Shown: positions 30,521 through 42,894 of the stretch, in pieces
How the letters are laid out: each line of letters starts with the position of its first letter
Numbering within the stretch: position 1 is the first letter of the stretch
From: Diorhabda sublineata
Lineage: Eukaryota; Arthropoda; Insecta; Coleoptera; Chrysomelidae
Length of the DNA stretch: 64,000 bases
Assembly: GCF_026230105.1 (NCBI RefSeq)
Contig: NC_079476.1
Span: forward strand, 38,492,559 to 38,556,558
Direction of reading: 5' to 3'
Translations under genes and position numbers: made by a program
Notes under the pieces: generated by a model
What the model was told of the DNA's origin: nothing
Databases searched by the model: none
Seen by the model: the letters and a program-made list of their open reading frames with translations, nothing else

Positions 30521-32484
30521 CGATTCAAAAGCGATTTTTTGCACGAGTTGTTTTCATAATGAAGAAAGAAGTCTTTGGACTATTTTCCAGGTGTCGTTGC
30601 TTACCTACTCGGAATTTCTAGTTGTTCCCAATGGCACGGAATCTGATCTCACCCTGTGTCTTCGTAATCGCATAAAAAAACGACCGTTATCTTTGATTGA
30701 CTAACCTATTTTATTTATGACGAAGTGAAACAATGATTTCTTATTAAGATCTCAGTCTTGAAGACGCAATCAATTCAATCAAAGTCCCATCTAAATAGAG
30801 ATGGTTTTTCTTGTTGTTATTTTCAATGAATTTGGGTTCTTTGTTGAGAAATGATGAAGAAATGATAATTGTTTTGATTAACGAAACTCTTGCTGAACAA
30901 TCGTCGGATTGTTCCTCAATACTTAAAAATTCTTAAAATTACAAATTGGAACACGTTTGCTTGTCACAATTTTTGTGACATAGTATCACTGTCACTTGAA
31001 CATGGTTACCAACTTTGACTCTATATACAACAAAATAGTGTGAGATAGAGATAGGTCGGGTTAGCTGTCAATTTGATCAAAATTTTGTTTTTATTTATAC
31101 AGTCAAAAGTCTTGGAAAAAAATTTAAGTACTCCATTAATAGTCTTGAATAATCAGTAGTATGTCTGAAATTTTTTGACACCTTTATCTGTTCATAAGTA
31201 GTTTTTAACTAGCTCAAATCCTGACACCGCTTATTCTGATAATCACTGCATTATTATCAAATACATATCTTAAAATTTAGCGAGCTCCTTCGCTACTTTC
31301 TCTCAACTAGAAACAAAAGTTAATGTGCTGTTCAAAATTCATGGTGATCTTCTATTTCTTCTACATCTCTCTATCCAATTCACTATCTCCAACATCTTTC
31401 GTCAGTATGCAACGATCTCTTCAATTATTTTAGAGCCCTCTAGTTTCTAAAATTGAAAGTCCCGTTTATTAATAACAACGTTTGGTAGGTGAAGGCTAAG
31501 ATTAACGATCTCGTAAAGACTTACTGTTTATCCTCATATCCACTAGAAGTAGCCGCGAAGTTTAGACGCAAATATATAAAAATTTCTTTTTTTTAATATT
31601 GTTTGTAGTTGTAGTTGGGAAATTTTGCGATATTTATTTTTATTGATGACTTATCAATCTATTTTCCAAATATTGTGATGTTTGCCCCATGTAATCATCT
31701 CGATTTGGTTTTACGAGTTACAAGAATGGAATCGGTCCCTTTTCCCCAACATCCACGACATCATTTTTTAACAAGTCATCACACAATGAAGTTATTCGAG
31801 AACGGAGAGCAACTATTGTAATTGACCACTTGTTCAGATGTATCTACAGTGGATGTCTCGTTAGTTGTAGAGACCCTTTCGTCTTTATGTAAATTTCGGA
31901 GTCAAAATTGAATTATAAATTTGAATAATAATAACCTATGACGCAATGCTAGATTTAGGGGTTTTACGGTTTTACTTGATATCGAGTCGGAGTTATTGAT
32001 GCATATATGAAATATATGAACAAACTCAAAAACTTCACATATTTAAAACTTCTTTTAGGTTACATAACTTGATATAATTTTGATATAATAGTATTATACG
32101 TTCAAAATATGTCTACAATCGATGTAATTTGGATAACGAGTTTCTCAAGAATACTGATATTCTGGAAGGATATTACCGTGACATTGTCTGGATGTACACG
32201 TTTTCTGGATTTTACGTCACGCTGCTTATTATGCCCCCGGTGGCTGTTACTGTTTGTTTAGATGTAATTCCTATTCTGAAACCGTGCGTTTCTGTCATCA
32301 TATGCATTTTACATGAGCTGTGCCTAACCTAACCTAAGTTCAATTCCAACCCTATTTTGTGCGTTTGATCGAAGGAATGTCGGTAACGAATCGAAATTTT
32401 TATCTATTGATATCGCTAAATATTAGAAATTAGAAACATTTTTCTTTTGAAATATAGATCGATTTAAAAATTTTTGTATCAGTT
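30521..32484. other. No recognised gene; CCTAA run
   Basis: Nearly 2 kb of AT-rich DNA without a supportable feature apart from a CCTAACCTAACCTAA run at 32,323-32,337. Short open frames at 31,615 and 32,129 carry no recognisable motif. Confidence 0.4.
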
Positions 32485-33095
32485 TCAGGAAGATTTTTAT
32501 AAGGAGAAAGGTTTGTTGGAGTGCGCCCTGATATAGGAATTGCTCCTCTGCAGGGCTGGATTTATGGTGGTTGTGTGAAGTTGTACTTTCTAATTTTCCT
32601 GGAGGGGAAAAAGCGAGATCTAGGATTTTTTGCTAGAAGATATCCCAAAGGATACCGGTTTACCAGGTTGAAGGAGAGCCGCAGAAAACCTTTTATCTGA
32701 TGGATAAGGGAGAGCCGACGAGGAGTCTGCAGGCAAGGTTGGTTTTAGTATCACCAAACAAAGTTATTCCTGGAAGTGAACTTCAGAACGAGGTACTTAG
32801 CTTTTGTTTAAATGCAAAATAAGGATTTTGGGGGATGATTGGGGCAGTTTCCTGGGAGATTTTGGGGTTTCCGTCCTCAGGGATGCGAAGTGAGAACCGT
32901 TGCCATTTTTACAGATAGGGGTAATTGATTTAGGACATTCATCGGGTTTGTGGTCCCACCACAAGAGGGACAGATGGGTTTGACCTTGCAAGAATTTGCG
33001 GGGTAGCTATTTGAGGAGTAGTGAATGCGATAATTGGGAAACATTGCAAAATAAAAAAGGCATTTTTGGGAATTACGCGGAATCACGCGGAATTT
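32485..33095 (-). mobile_element. LINE ORF1 (gag-like) with CCHC knuckle remains
   Basis: The minus strand reads, across two frames, KPICPSCGG and DHKPDECPKSITPICKN, then GNGSHFASL. This matches the zinc-knuckle region of Jockey-type ORF1 proteins (C.LC...H....CP....P..CANC.GNH.A...GCP); the last knuckle cysteines are lost. Upstream FCNVSQLSHS corresponds to the first knuckle (CF.CQ.FGH). The lower part, 32,485-32,650, is repeated in the opposite orientation at 58,800-58,985, sharing CCTGATATAGGA, GTGGTGGTTG-type and GAAAAGCGA-type blocks, which supports a dispersed element. Confidence 0.6.
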
Positions 33096-33288
33096 TATAT
33101 TTTAGTCACATTAAACCGAGTAAACATTTTAGAAAATCGCCTTATCCAATCTTTATTTTTTGTTGTAACTAGTATAAACGACATCGAAATCGACATGTTT
33201 AGATTTAACATGAAAAATGTCAGCCGCATTCTCACAAATATATGGAAATGTACACTAAAAAAAAACTGATGTGAAATAAAAAACAGTC
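33096..33288. other. AT-rich spacer
   Basis: Short AT-rich segment between the ORF1 remnant and the LINE tail that follows; it may be the 3' UTR of the latter. Confidence 0.35.
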
Positions 33289-33590
33289 TGAGCGTAAACC
33301 CTTTTACATTCGCCGACTGGAGATGCTTGATCTTGAACATCTGAAGGGAAAGATGTGCCTTGGTAGTTGATTCTACAGGCTTGCATTTCTCCAAAGAAAT
33401 TATTTCTAATAAATTAACGTTCTGGGCATCCGCAGTCAAACTCCTGAGCCACGTCTGCCCGTCGAGTGGATCTTGCAAGAACTCCTCTTGGGGGGATTAT
33501 TTTAGACAGCTCGGAAGAGAATTTGCCATAGTAGTATAGATAAAGCAGAGTAAAACTCTGGATCGTCAATAAGAGCGTGTGCGGGATATT
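33289..33590 (-). mobile_element. CR1/Jockey-like LINE 3' end (minus strand)
   Basis: The reverse complement reads LLCLYYYGKFSSELSKIIPP then a charged stretch and, after frameshifts, LEKCKPVESTTKAHLSLQMF, KIKHLQSANVKGFTL. It corresponds to the insect LINE ending YRY.HG..S.EL...IPP...RTTR......V......R...Y..SF...T...WN.LP. The last 150 bp match 5,790-5,940 closely (GAAGTGCAAGCCTGCAG against GAAATGCAAGCCTGTAG; ATGTTCAAGATCAAGCATCT in both), so it is the same family as the 5.1-kb copy. Confidence 0.75.
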
Positions 33591-33704
33591 AATGAGAGAT
33601 CCGAAATGGATCCAAGATCAGTGAGTAATGATAAAATTTGTTTGAATCGATTTTTTTCTTATTTAGAGATCGATCTGCCGACTTTTATAAAGGAAAACGA
33701 GAAC

Positions 33705-34760
33705 GTGAGTGATTCGATTATATCGATACGAATGTACGGAGCGAAATCGATTTTCATTTTTTCTTGGGTACTATCAATCTGTCAATATTCCAAGAATCGA
33801 TTGCTTCTTTTCGATACGATGATAATAGATGATCGATTCTAATTTGCGGGAATATTAGTACGTCGATTATATCGCTAAAAATGTACGTCGAATTAATAAT
33901 CGATTGTCATTTTTTGTTATAAATCGATACAAATGTTTGGGAAACTAATAATAGATTTTTAGATTTTTATTTTTTCGCGGGTACTGTCAATCTATCATTA
34001 TTCCAAGAATCGATTGTTTCTTTTCGATATGATGATAATAGATGATCGATTCTAGTTTGCGGGAATATTAGTACGTCGATTATATCGCTAAAAATGTACG
34101 TCGAATTAATAATCGATTGTCATTTTTTGTTATAAATCGATACAAATGTTTGGGAAACTAATAATAGATTTTTAGATTTTTATTTTTTCGCGGGTACTGT
34201 CAATCTATCATTATTCCAAGAATCGATTGTTTCTTTTCGATATGATGATAATAGATGATCGATTCTAGTTTGCGGGAATATTAGTACGTCGATTATATCG
34301 CTAAAAATGTACGTCGAATTAATAATCGATTGTCATTTTTTGTTATAAATCGATACAAATGTTTGGGAAACTAATAATAGATTTTTAGATTTTTATTTTT
34401 TCGCGGGTACTGTCAATCTGTCATTATTCCAAGAATCGATTGTTTCTTTTCGATATGATGATAATAGATAATCGATTCTAGTTTGCGGGAATATTAGTAC
34501 GTCGATTATATCGATAAAAATGTACGTCGAATTAATAATCGATTGTCATTTTTGATTATAAATCGATACAAATATTTGGGAAACTAATAATAGATTTTCA
34601 TTTTTTCGCGGGTACTGTCAATATTCCAGGAATCGATTGCTTCTTTTCGATACGATGATAATAGATGATCGATTCTAGTTTGCGGGAATATTACCGATTG
34701 TCATTTTTTGTTATAAATCGATACAAATGTTCGAGAAACTAATAATAGATTTTCATCTTC
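33705..34760. repeat. 213-bp tandem array, about five units
   Basis: The phrase CAAGAATCGATTG starts at 33,791, 34,004, 34,217 and 34,430 (exactly 213 bp each) and, as CAGGAATCGATTG, at 34,627 (197 bp). The middle units are almost identical, the outer ones diverged. Each unit holds several ATCGAT words and CGATA/TATCG words (for example TTATATCGCTAAAAATGTAC, TAATAATCGATTG, ATAAATCGATAC). It is markedly unlike the surrounding DNA in CG dinucleotide content. No coding potential is expected. Confidence 0.9.
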
Positions 34761-35189
34761 AGAAATTAGTCGATAATATTGATATAAATTTGCGGGGAAT
34801 TAATAAAGTTGATAAAATAATTTCGACTAGGGATTAAACAATTTGTATTGATAGAATCTGATAAAAAACTTGATTGAATAATGTATGAATCAACCAATAA
34901 ATAATTGAGCTATATCATGTTGTTATTAACAAATTTCAAATAACCAACAAATGAAACGGATAGATACTCTAGAAATGAATATTCTTCTTTAAAAACCAAG
35001 CATCATCATATTCACAAACATGTCTACCTATTTTTCTAAATCGCTCACTCTTTTTATACGTAATTCGTCTCTGATAGCTCTGTATATTCATAACAAATCA
35101 AAATTTGAACTATTTTAAGCAATAATATGTAGATTTTTCAATTTTATCATCATGATCCACCATTTATGGTGAACGCTGACCAATTTTCC
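34761..35189. other. No gene
   Basis: Decaying edge of the array followed by AT-rich DNA. Confidence 0.4.
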
Positions 35190-35510
35190 CAGTGTAGATT
35201 TACCATTCCAGCCATATCGACGCTTCCGATTGAAGCCCCGTTCCCATGACGACCGCACCGCCACGGCGCTTGCGTCTCGTCGTCGACACATGTACTTCTC
35301 GTTAACGTCGATTTTTGATATACGCCATCTTATACAAAATGCGATAGAGACGCGAAATACGCGACGAAATCTCGGATGTAATTGGTCGGCTTTGAAGGAC
35401 CGTTTTCTCGTCGTTTCTCCAATTTTCGATTTCATCAACTCTAACCCGCCGCTTCGATCCGATAGAACGGCAGTTAAATTGTTTATTGAGTTTACAGGAA
35501 ATTAAAGGGT
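35190..35510. other. CpG-rich segment next to the 213-bp array
   Basis: Marked CpG content (CGACGCTTCCGATTG, GACCGCACCGCCACGGCG, GAGACGCGAAATACGCGACG) in otherwise AT-rich DNA. Both strands remain open for about 90-107 codons here, which is expected from composition. No motif, start context or splice site singles out a gene. A CpG-rich promoter or an exon of an unrecognised gene are both possible. Confidence 0.35.
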
Positions 35511-37339
35511 AATTCAAACTATAAAATGGTATTGATCGCAAGTCGGGTTGAAACTATTGAAACTATCATAATTTTCAGAACAGATTTTCATATTTATTTT
35601 TGCTACTGGTTTGCTACTATTTCATTCAATAGTTGGTCAAAATTCTAGATCAGGGATCGGCAACCTTTTGAGTAAGAATGCAGATTTCGTTACTATCTGT
35701 GTTGAGATGGAAGCTAGAGTAGTTTTGTTGGTTTTGAATAGCTCAAATTCAGTAATTCTGTAAACTCACCCATTATATCTTCTGAAAAAGAGTTGATATT
35801 TCTTCAAATTAAATCTTCTAGCAAAACATAGTCTGGGTTTCCCTTAGCTTCCAATTTTACTTTCAGTTCGTTTAATTCCGCTGTGTTCAGTTCTTAAGAT
35901 AGATAGAATCGATGTCCGATCCTCGTTAATAGATTCAGAATCCTAATCGGCCAATTAACAAACCATTCAAGGGCACAGGATTGCTGGGTCCTTTTTCAAG
36001 TTGAGCTAAGAGAAAATTACATCTATCTGAATTATCTGTTACCACGTTGCACTTTGGAGATATTGTTGGTCTGTGGTGTTTGTCTATATGGAATGGAGTT
36101 AATCATTTATAACAGTTCCACGTTTGGCAAAGATAAATCAATAGTTAGGAGCATTACGAATAGCAAAAACTTTCAAACTATCAATGTATATGCTCAAATT
36201 AGAGTTTGTTAGAGTTTTTAAGTTTTATAATCACAACCAATTGGCCCAAACCGATTTAGTTCCTCCCAAGGTACCTTCGAGTACTTTAGGGGTAGTCTTG
36301 ACGAAGTTTGGGGGGTTTTGGGGTTTCGTTTCAGCTGAGACTTTTAATGAACTTGCTTCAAACTATCATTGTGTCAATTTCTGATGGCTGAGCGGGGTTT
36401 TTTCTAATTTTAATTAGGATTAATTTGGATGATTTCAAAACCTAAATAGGTACAAAAAATATTTAATCAAAAGTTGTTTGAAATCAACAAATTTGTTTCA
36501 ATATGATTATATCGACAAGACGTCATTATTTAGCTAATGAATGAAAATTTTTTTGAAAAACTCACTCTCTCATCATTATCATCAACTGATGAATTGAAGT
36601 GTTTTTTTTTTGAAAAACTCTTTCGTCTTTTTGACGTGAATACAGATGAATTTTTGCTCCGTGAAGTTTTTTATTGGTATGTAATTACTCTACTTTTGAT
36701 TTTGAAGGATTGACAACCACACTTAACAGAAAAGAATCTTGTATGATGGTAAATAACGTACAATATTTTCACTTTCCAATAACTTGGATGCGGTTGATTC
36801 CACTATGTCAAATCGGCATCAGTGCATTTTGTATTCTGTCTATTATCTAGTTTTACTTATTTCTTCATTTTTTCCTCAATAAATGTTTTCAAATCATCTT
36901 TCAATTGCCGAAACGTTCGATTTTTGACACGAATTCTTGAATAACCTTTCTTCGAAATCCAGTCAGTTCTACACTTTGTTTTGTGATCTACCCCCTCATT
37001 TATTTGCTTGGAAATTATTAGCTCCAGTAGAAATCAATTAATTTGAAGTCATTTGATTATAGACAACCAATCAGTACAACATTTTACTGACTACAAATTC
37101 AATGAGAAAAGGCCAGAATTCTGTGGACAGAACGGACTTAAACGGAGAACAAAACTCTGAGTTTGGAACAGAGAAAATTCTCACTGGATGTATGAGGCTC
37201 ACACTCTTAAAACAATGAACGTTTAGGCTGGTTCCATTAACAATAAAATTATTTGTTCGAGTGCACATTGTTGATGAGATTTTTTGACATTGACATTACA
37301 AAAACTATTTCTTCTTGCTAATCATCCAGATGAGATAGA
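35511..37339. other. No gene; hAT-type end at 35,652
   Basis: CAGGGATCGGCAACCTTTTG at 35,653-35,672 resembles the hAT terminus CAGGGGTCGGCAACCTTT. A minus-strand stretch at 36,850-36,985 (RTDWISKKGYSRIRVKNRTF) looks coding-like but is unrecognised. The rest has no supported feature. Confidence 0.35.
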
Positions 37340-37585
37340 TCTATCCACTTACTACCAACAAAACGGAGCTCCTCCACATTGGAAGACGTGGAATGTTCGA
37401 ATGGCCGGCTAGATTCCCCGATTTGACTCATCTCGATTACTTTTACAATATTGCTGATTTAAAAGTTGGGATAACGGAAAAAAATTAACAAAATAACCCA
37501 TGAGGTCATACAAAATGTTGTATAAGAATTCCAAAATCGCCTCGGCTATTGTCAAGTGACATTTCTACGTTATGTGATGTAATTA
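37340..37585 (+). mobile_element. Second copy of the 19.7-kb DDE transposase, deleted
   Basis: The frame reads TYYQQNGAPPHWKTW then, shifted, FEWPARFPDLTHLDYF and LKVG. It fits the same family as 19,740-20,020: ..QQDGAPPH....V... then WPARSPDLTPLDFFLWG.LK, with the RWIGR..P segment deleted (about 25 codons). Further codons NVLYKNPKS-like and LRYV may be its C-terminus. The second catalytic Asp is Asn (QQNG), the third (LDY) is intact. Confidence 0.65.
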
Positions 37586-38913
37586 CCAAAATTTTACAGC
37601 TTAAAAATGAATTTTCTCATTTATAATTACACAAAATCAAAAAAAAACTTTACATTTCTATTCAGAGGATTAAAATCTCTTTTCAACAAAGTGCCGCTCG
37701 ACCCCCTTTTTTATTTAAAATTTTCGCGGGGGTGCATATGATTCAGAGGAGGTGCTGGTGATGGTATGACCTCTATATTCTTAATTATGAGATTATACGT
37801 TAATGAATTCACTTTTTACTAGAGACTAACAAAATTATAATCCATATAATGTTGAATAAATCCTCCGTACATTTGTATAAAATACAAACTTCGAAGTAAA
37901 AGATAGGGGAAACTCGTATAATAAACCTAAATCCATTTACCCGGAAGTGTACCTAAAGTGAAGACCCTGTCCCTTTCTGACCCTAAAACCTAGGCGTTAA
38001 TGCTCTTGATAATATCGTTCGGTGGTTGGAAACAGAAAATTTTCTGCGGTGCGTGCCGAAAGAGAAAGACCCTTTTCTCGCGTTACGGTAATTATAGGTA
38101 TGTGCATGTCAGTATATTATTCAATTTTCATAAGTCTGCTAGTTTGATGATATAATCATAGCTGGAACGTTACATTCTTTTCGACCGTAACGCCAATTCC
38201 ACAACAATAAACATATATAATTGCAAGGTGTTTACTTAGACTAATGTTGACATTATTTTTTAATTTAAATATTGTACAAATGAATGGAAATGGTAATTAG
38301 GTAATTGGAAGAAAGCGTTTAACTGTTTTATATGATCCCATATTGAAAAAAACAACCACTAAAATTCTATTTCATCTCAATATTGTTCTTTCTAGAGCAG
38401 TGGTCGCCAGCCTCTCAATGTGTTGAGCTACTTTGTTAATTCAAACGAAGGTGTTTGAAAAATAAACACAAACCTCCATCCAGAAGATTCACACAAATAG
38501 GTTACTTCCACTTTCCACTGAATATTTGTCTTTACTTACAAAAGGCCAGATACATTTGGTACTTGAGACTAACGATTTTAAGGCTAAATCATTTTGAAAC
38601 TCAATTACTTCAATCCACTTTCACAGTCTGCGAAGAATGTCTTCAACATGTTTATGCATATTCAATAAACTACCTAATCCGTTCGTGCTCACCAACTTTA
38701 GTTTACTAACTGAACATCTCTTCTTTGGTAGTATAGTTTCTGCCATTTAGGCATTTAGGAAAAAATCGATTCACGTTTCTCAACAATGGGAACTTTAACA
38801 ATCTGCGAACTCTTGATCAAATATCTTTCGAATATCTATCACTTTCTTCGTGGAGGTTGTCGATCCGTTATGCTGTGAAAACTCCAACATAATATAGTGA
38901 TATTTGGTATAAT
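37586..38913. other. No gene; hAT-type end at 38,398
   Basis: CAGTGGTCGCCAGCCTCTCA at 38,398-38,417, then GTTGAGCTACTTTGTTAATT, resembles a hAT 5' end of the CAGTGGTCGGCAACC...GGGCTACTTT kind. Its partner end was not found. No coding feature is supported. Confidence 0.4.
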
Positions 38914-41542
38914 TGTGGTTACAATTTTAACTATCCATGGGTTTTCTTATACTTTTCTTATATATGTGGCTACAACTTTAACTATCCATTGGTTTTATTA
39001 TAGTTTTCTCATATATGTGGCTATAATTTTAACTATCCATGGGTTTTCTCATAGTTTTCTCATATATGTGGCTACAATTTTAACTATCCTTGGGTTTTCG
39101 TACACTTTTCTTATATATTTGGCTACAACTTTAACTATCCATGGGTTTTATTATAGTTTTCTTATATATGTGGCTACAACTTTAACTATCCATGGGTTTT
39201 ATTATAGTTTTCATATATATGTGGCTACAACTTTAACTATCCATGGGTTTTCTTATAGTTTTCTCATATATGTGGCTACAACTTTAACTATCAATGGGTT
39301 TTCTTCTAGTTTTCTCATATATGTGGCTACAACTTTAACTATCCATGGGTTTTATTATCCATGGGTTTTATTATAGTTTTCATATATATGTGGCTACAAC
39401 TTTAACTATCCATGGGTTTTCTTATAGTTTTCTCATATATGTGGCTACAACTTTAACTATCAATGGGTTTTCTTCTAGTTTTCTCATATATGTGGCTACA
39501 ACTTTATCCATGGGTTTTCTTATATTTTTTTATATATGTGGCTACAACTTTAACTACCCATGGGTTTTCTTATAGTTTTCTTATATATGTGGCCACAATT
39601 TTAACTATCCATGGGTTTTCTTATAGTTTTCTCATATATGTGGCTACAATTTTAACTATCCATGGGTTTTCTTATACTTTTCTTATATATGTGGCTACAA
39701 CTTTAACTATCCATGGGTTTTATTATAGTTTTCTCATATATGTGGCTATAATTTTAACTATCCATGGGTTTTCTCATAGTTTTCTCATATATGTGGCTAC
39801 AATTTTAACTATCCTTGGGTTTTCGTACACTTTTCTTATATATTTGGCTACAACTTTAACTATCCATGGGTTTTATTATAGTTTTCTTATATATGTGGCT
39901 ACAACTTTAACTATCCATGGGTTTTATTATAGTTTTCATATATATGTGGCTACAACTTTAACTATCCATGGGTTTTCTTATAGTTTTCTCATATATGTGG
40001 CTACAACTTTAACTATCAATGGGTTTTCTTCTAGTTTTCTCATATATGTGGCTACAACTTTAACTATCCATGGGTTTTATTATCCATGGGTTTTATTATA
40101 GTTTTCATATATATGTGGCTACAACTTTAACTATCCATGGGTTTTCTTATAGTTTTCTCATATATGTGGCTACAACTTTAACTATCAATGGGTTTTCTTC
40201 TAGTTTTCTCATATATGTGGCTACAACTTTATCCATGGGTTTTCTTATATTTTTTTATATATGTGGCTACAACTTTAACTACCCATGGGTTTTCTTATAG
40301 TTTTCTTATATATGTGGCCACAATTTTAACTATCCATGGGTTTTCTTATAGTTTTCTCATATATGTGGCTACAATTTTAACTATCCATGGGTTTTCTTAT
40401 ACTTTTCTTATATATGTGGCTACAACTTTAACTATCCATGGGTTTTATTATAGTTTTCTCATATATGTGGCTATAATTTTAACTATCCATGGGTTTTCTT
40501 ATCGTTTTCTCATATATGTGGCTACAATTTTAACTATCCTTGGGCTTTCGTATACTTTTCTTATATATTTGGCTACAACTTTAACTATCCATGGGTTTTA
40601 TTATAGTTTTCTTATATATGTGGCTACAATTTTAACTATCCATGGGTTTTATTATAGTTTTCATATATATGTGGCTACAACTTTAACTATCCATGGGTTT
40701 TCTTATAGTTTTCTCATATATGTGGCTACAACTTTAACTATCAATGGGTTTTCTTCTAGTTTTCTCATATATGTGGCTACAACTTTAACTATCCATGGGT
40801 TTTCTTCTAGTTTTCTCATATATGTGGCTACAACTTTATCCATGGGTTTTCTTATATTTTTTTATATATGTGGCTACAACTTTAACTATCCTTGGGTTTT
40901 CGTATACTTTTCTTATATATTTGGCTACAACTTTAACTATCCATGGGTTTTATTATCCATGGGTTTTATTATAGTTTTCATATATATGTGGCTACAACTT
41001 TAACTATCCATGGGTTTTCTTATAGTTTTCTCATATATGTGGCTACAACTTTAACTATCAATGGGTTTTCTTCTAGTTTTCTCATATATGTGGCTACAAC
41101 TTTATCCATGGGTTTTCTTATATTTTTTTATATATGTGGCTACAACTTTAACTACCCATGGGTTTTCTTATAGTTTTCTTATATATGTGGCCACAATTTT
41201 AACTATCCATGGGTTTTCTTATAGTTTTCTCATATATGTGGCTACAATTTTAACTATCCATGAGTTTTCTTATACTTTTCTTATATATGTGGCTACAACT
41301 TTAACTATCCATGGGTTTTATTATAGTTTTCATATATATATGGCTACAACTTTAACTATCCATGGGTTTTCTTATAGTTTTCTCATATATGTGGCTACAA
41401 CTTCAACTATCCATGGGTTTTCTTATATTTTTTTATATATGTGGCTACAACTTTAACTACCCATGGGTTTTCTTATAGTTTTCTTATATATGTGGCTACA
41501 CCTACAACTATCCATGGGTTTTCTCATATTTTTTGTATATTT
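38914..41542. repeat. 51-bp minisatellite, about 51 copies, with 725-bp higher-order unit
   Basis: The 51-bp unit is GTGGCTACAACTTTAACTAT then CCATGGGTTTTCTTATAGTT then TTCTCATATAT. Because 51 is 17 codons, one frame stays open for up to 271 codons and encodes the repeating FLIYVATTLTIHGFSYS; the same holds on shifted frames where partial units occur. Blocks repeat at a higher level: 39,345 recurs at 40,070 and 39,463 at 40,188 (725 bp), and a third version starts at 40,943/41,061 (873 bp, with extra units). Truncated units such as TTTATCCATGGG mark the same joints in each block. It is a satellite, not a gene, although the frame is transmembrane-like. Confidence 0.95.
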
Positions 41543-42564
41543 GAGTCTATAATTCGATAATTGTGGTGATGTGTAATTGATGTGTGTAACTTTGGGTTTA
41601 CAAGTTTACAAGATAGAAACTTGGTTATTTCGGGTTTAATTAATTTCGGTTTTGTTCTACTTGAAGTGGGATCGGCTCTTGGTAGAGACGTAATAGCCGA
41701 TAAATAAATATGATTTTATCAAAAATAATTGGAAGATAAAGTCACATCGCTTCGAATATTATCAAAACGCTCGGTAATCATATAGTTTCTAGGCAAGGTG
41801 TTGAGTAGATCTATGCCTTTGGTGATGCTAGGAAATCAGAGTTGTATAATCGAATTTATCGATTATCTTGTGCAAGTACAAGCTCAAATAGCCGATCAAT
41901 TACCTACTAGATGCTTTAATTCTATTGGTGAAAGTATCGCCGAACATTAGGGATCATTTAATAATTTATTCGAGAAAAGCTCTTTATTCCAGGTAGGTTC
42001 CACTTTAATTATTATCGAAGCTTAACATAACCTCTAATTTAACATTTCCTCAATCTCCTTCATATATCAGAAATCTGGCATCGCTGTTCAAATAATTATT
42101 ATAACGTGTAAACATTATAATGACAAACATTAATCAAGATTTAGGTCAGTAGTGGGGATTTTCGATTAACTTTCTTTCGATTTTTCGAAAATCGATTCCA
42201 ATTCGAGTATTTTTTCTTCCAAATGTTCGAAAGAAAATAGAAAATAGGGTCTAAAACACAAAATTTGTGATCTTTAGATTTTCTTTTTATGAAGCTTCCT
42301 GTTTGTCTTATTCAACTTATAAATTAACAATGTACGTGTATTTTCTTGGATTAGGGTAAATTCTCTAGCCCCACCCACCACAAAAGTGATAATTATGGAA
42401 AACATGTCAACGAAAACAAATTCCTGGACGAATGAAACTTACAACGTTATAATTTTTCCCGTAATCAAGATGTTGTAAAATTGAATAAAAAAAATTTGTA
42501 AGTGTCCTGGTCTATCAATAATTCACTCCACAGGGTGTTTTGAATAATAGCGTTCTTTCTACAG
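41543..42564. other. No recognisable gene
   Basis: The flank of the minisatellite, with an inverted phrase near 42,165-42,240 (CTTTCTTTCGATTTTTCGAA...TTCGAAAGAAAA) able to form a hairpin. No coding feature is supported. Confidence 0.4.
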
Positions 42565-42870
42565 TTTCAGAACGGCCTATTATATGAAAATACTGCGAAC
42601 CATCAAGGGAATTACCCTTAGGGACCGAATAACGAGTGATGACATAAGAGAAGAATTGAGCGTACAGGATATGGTGAGATGGGTCAAAAAGATTCACGTA
42701 GAAAGAATGCCAGAAGACAGAACACACGCAGACATGTAGGCAGACCATCAAAGAGGTAGTACGAAATCTGGAGTTCAGCTTCTCACGAAGATCCAAGAAG
42801 AGGGCCAAACGTACAGGATTGAACTGGACCTGGTCCTATTGAAAGAGGAAGATGAAGAAGAAGAAGCGTA
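42565..42870 (+). mobile_element. LINE ORF2 3' end with GAA-rich tail
   Basis: MKILRTIKGITLRDRITSDD then REELSVQDMVRWVKK and HVERMPEDRTHADM follow the insect LINE block E.K.LR...G.T..DR.R...IREEL.V..VVRWV..RR..W..HV.RM....L. The C-terminal GRPP.RW segment is frame-shifted. It ends in a GAAGAAGAAGAAG run at about 42,846-42,868, like a microsatellite-type 3' terminus. It lies tail to tail with the next LINE. Confidence 0.75.
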
Positions 42871-42894
42871 TTATCCAACGAACTCCATGATTGT

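Noticed and set aside
35115..35505. Overlapping open frames on both strands as genes
   Set aside because: Open on both strands because of GC richness; no codon bias or motif favours either.
38897..41456. Long open frames of 131-271 codons as membrane-protein genes
   Set aside because: They are the 51-bp minisatellite read in its open frame; no start context, no non-repeat domain, and shifted copies of the same frame recur with each block.
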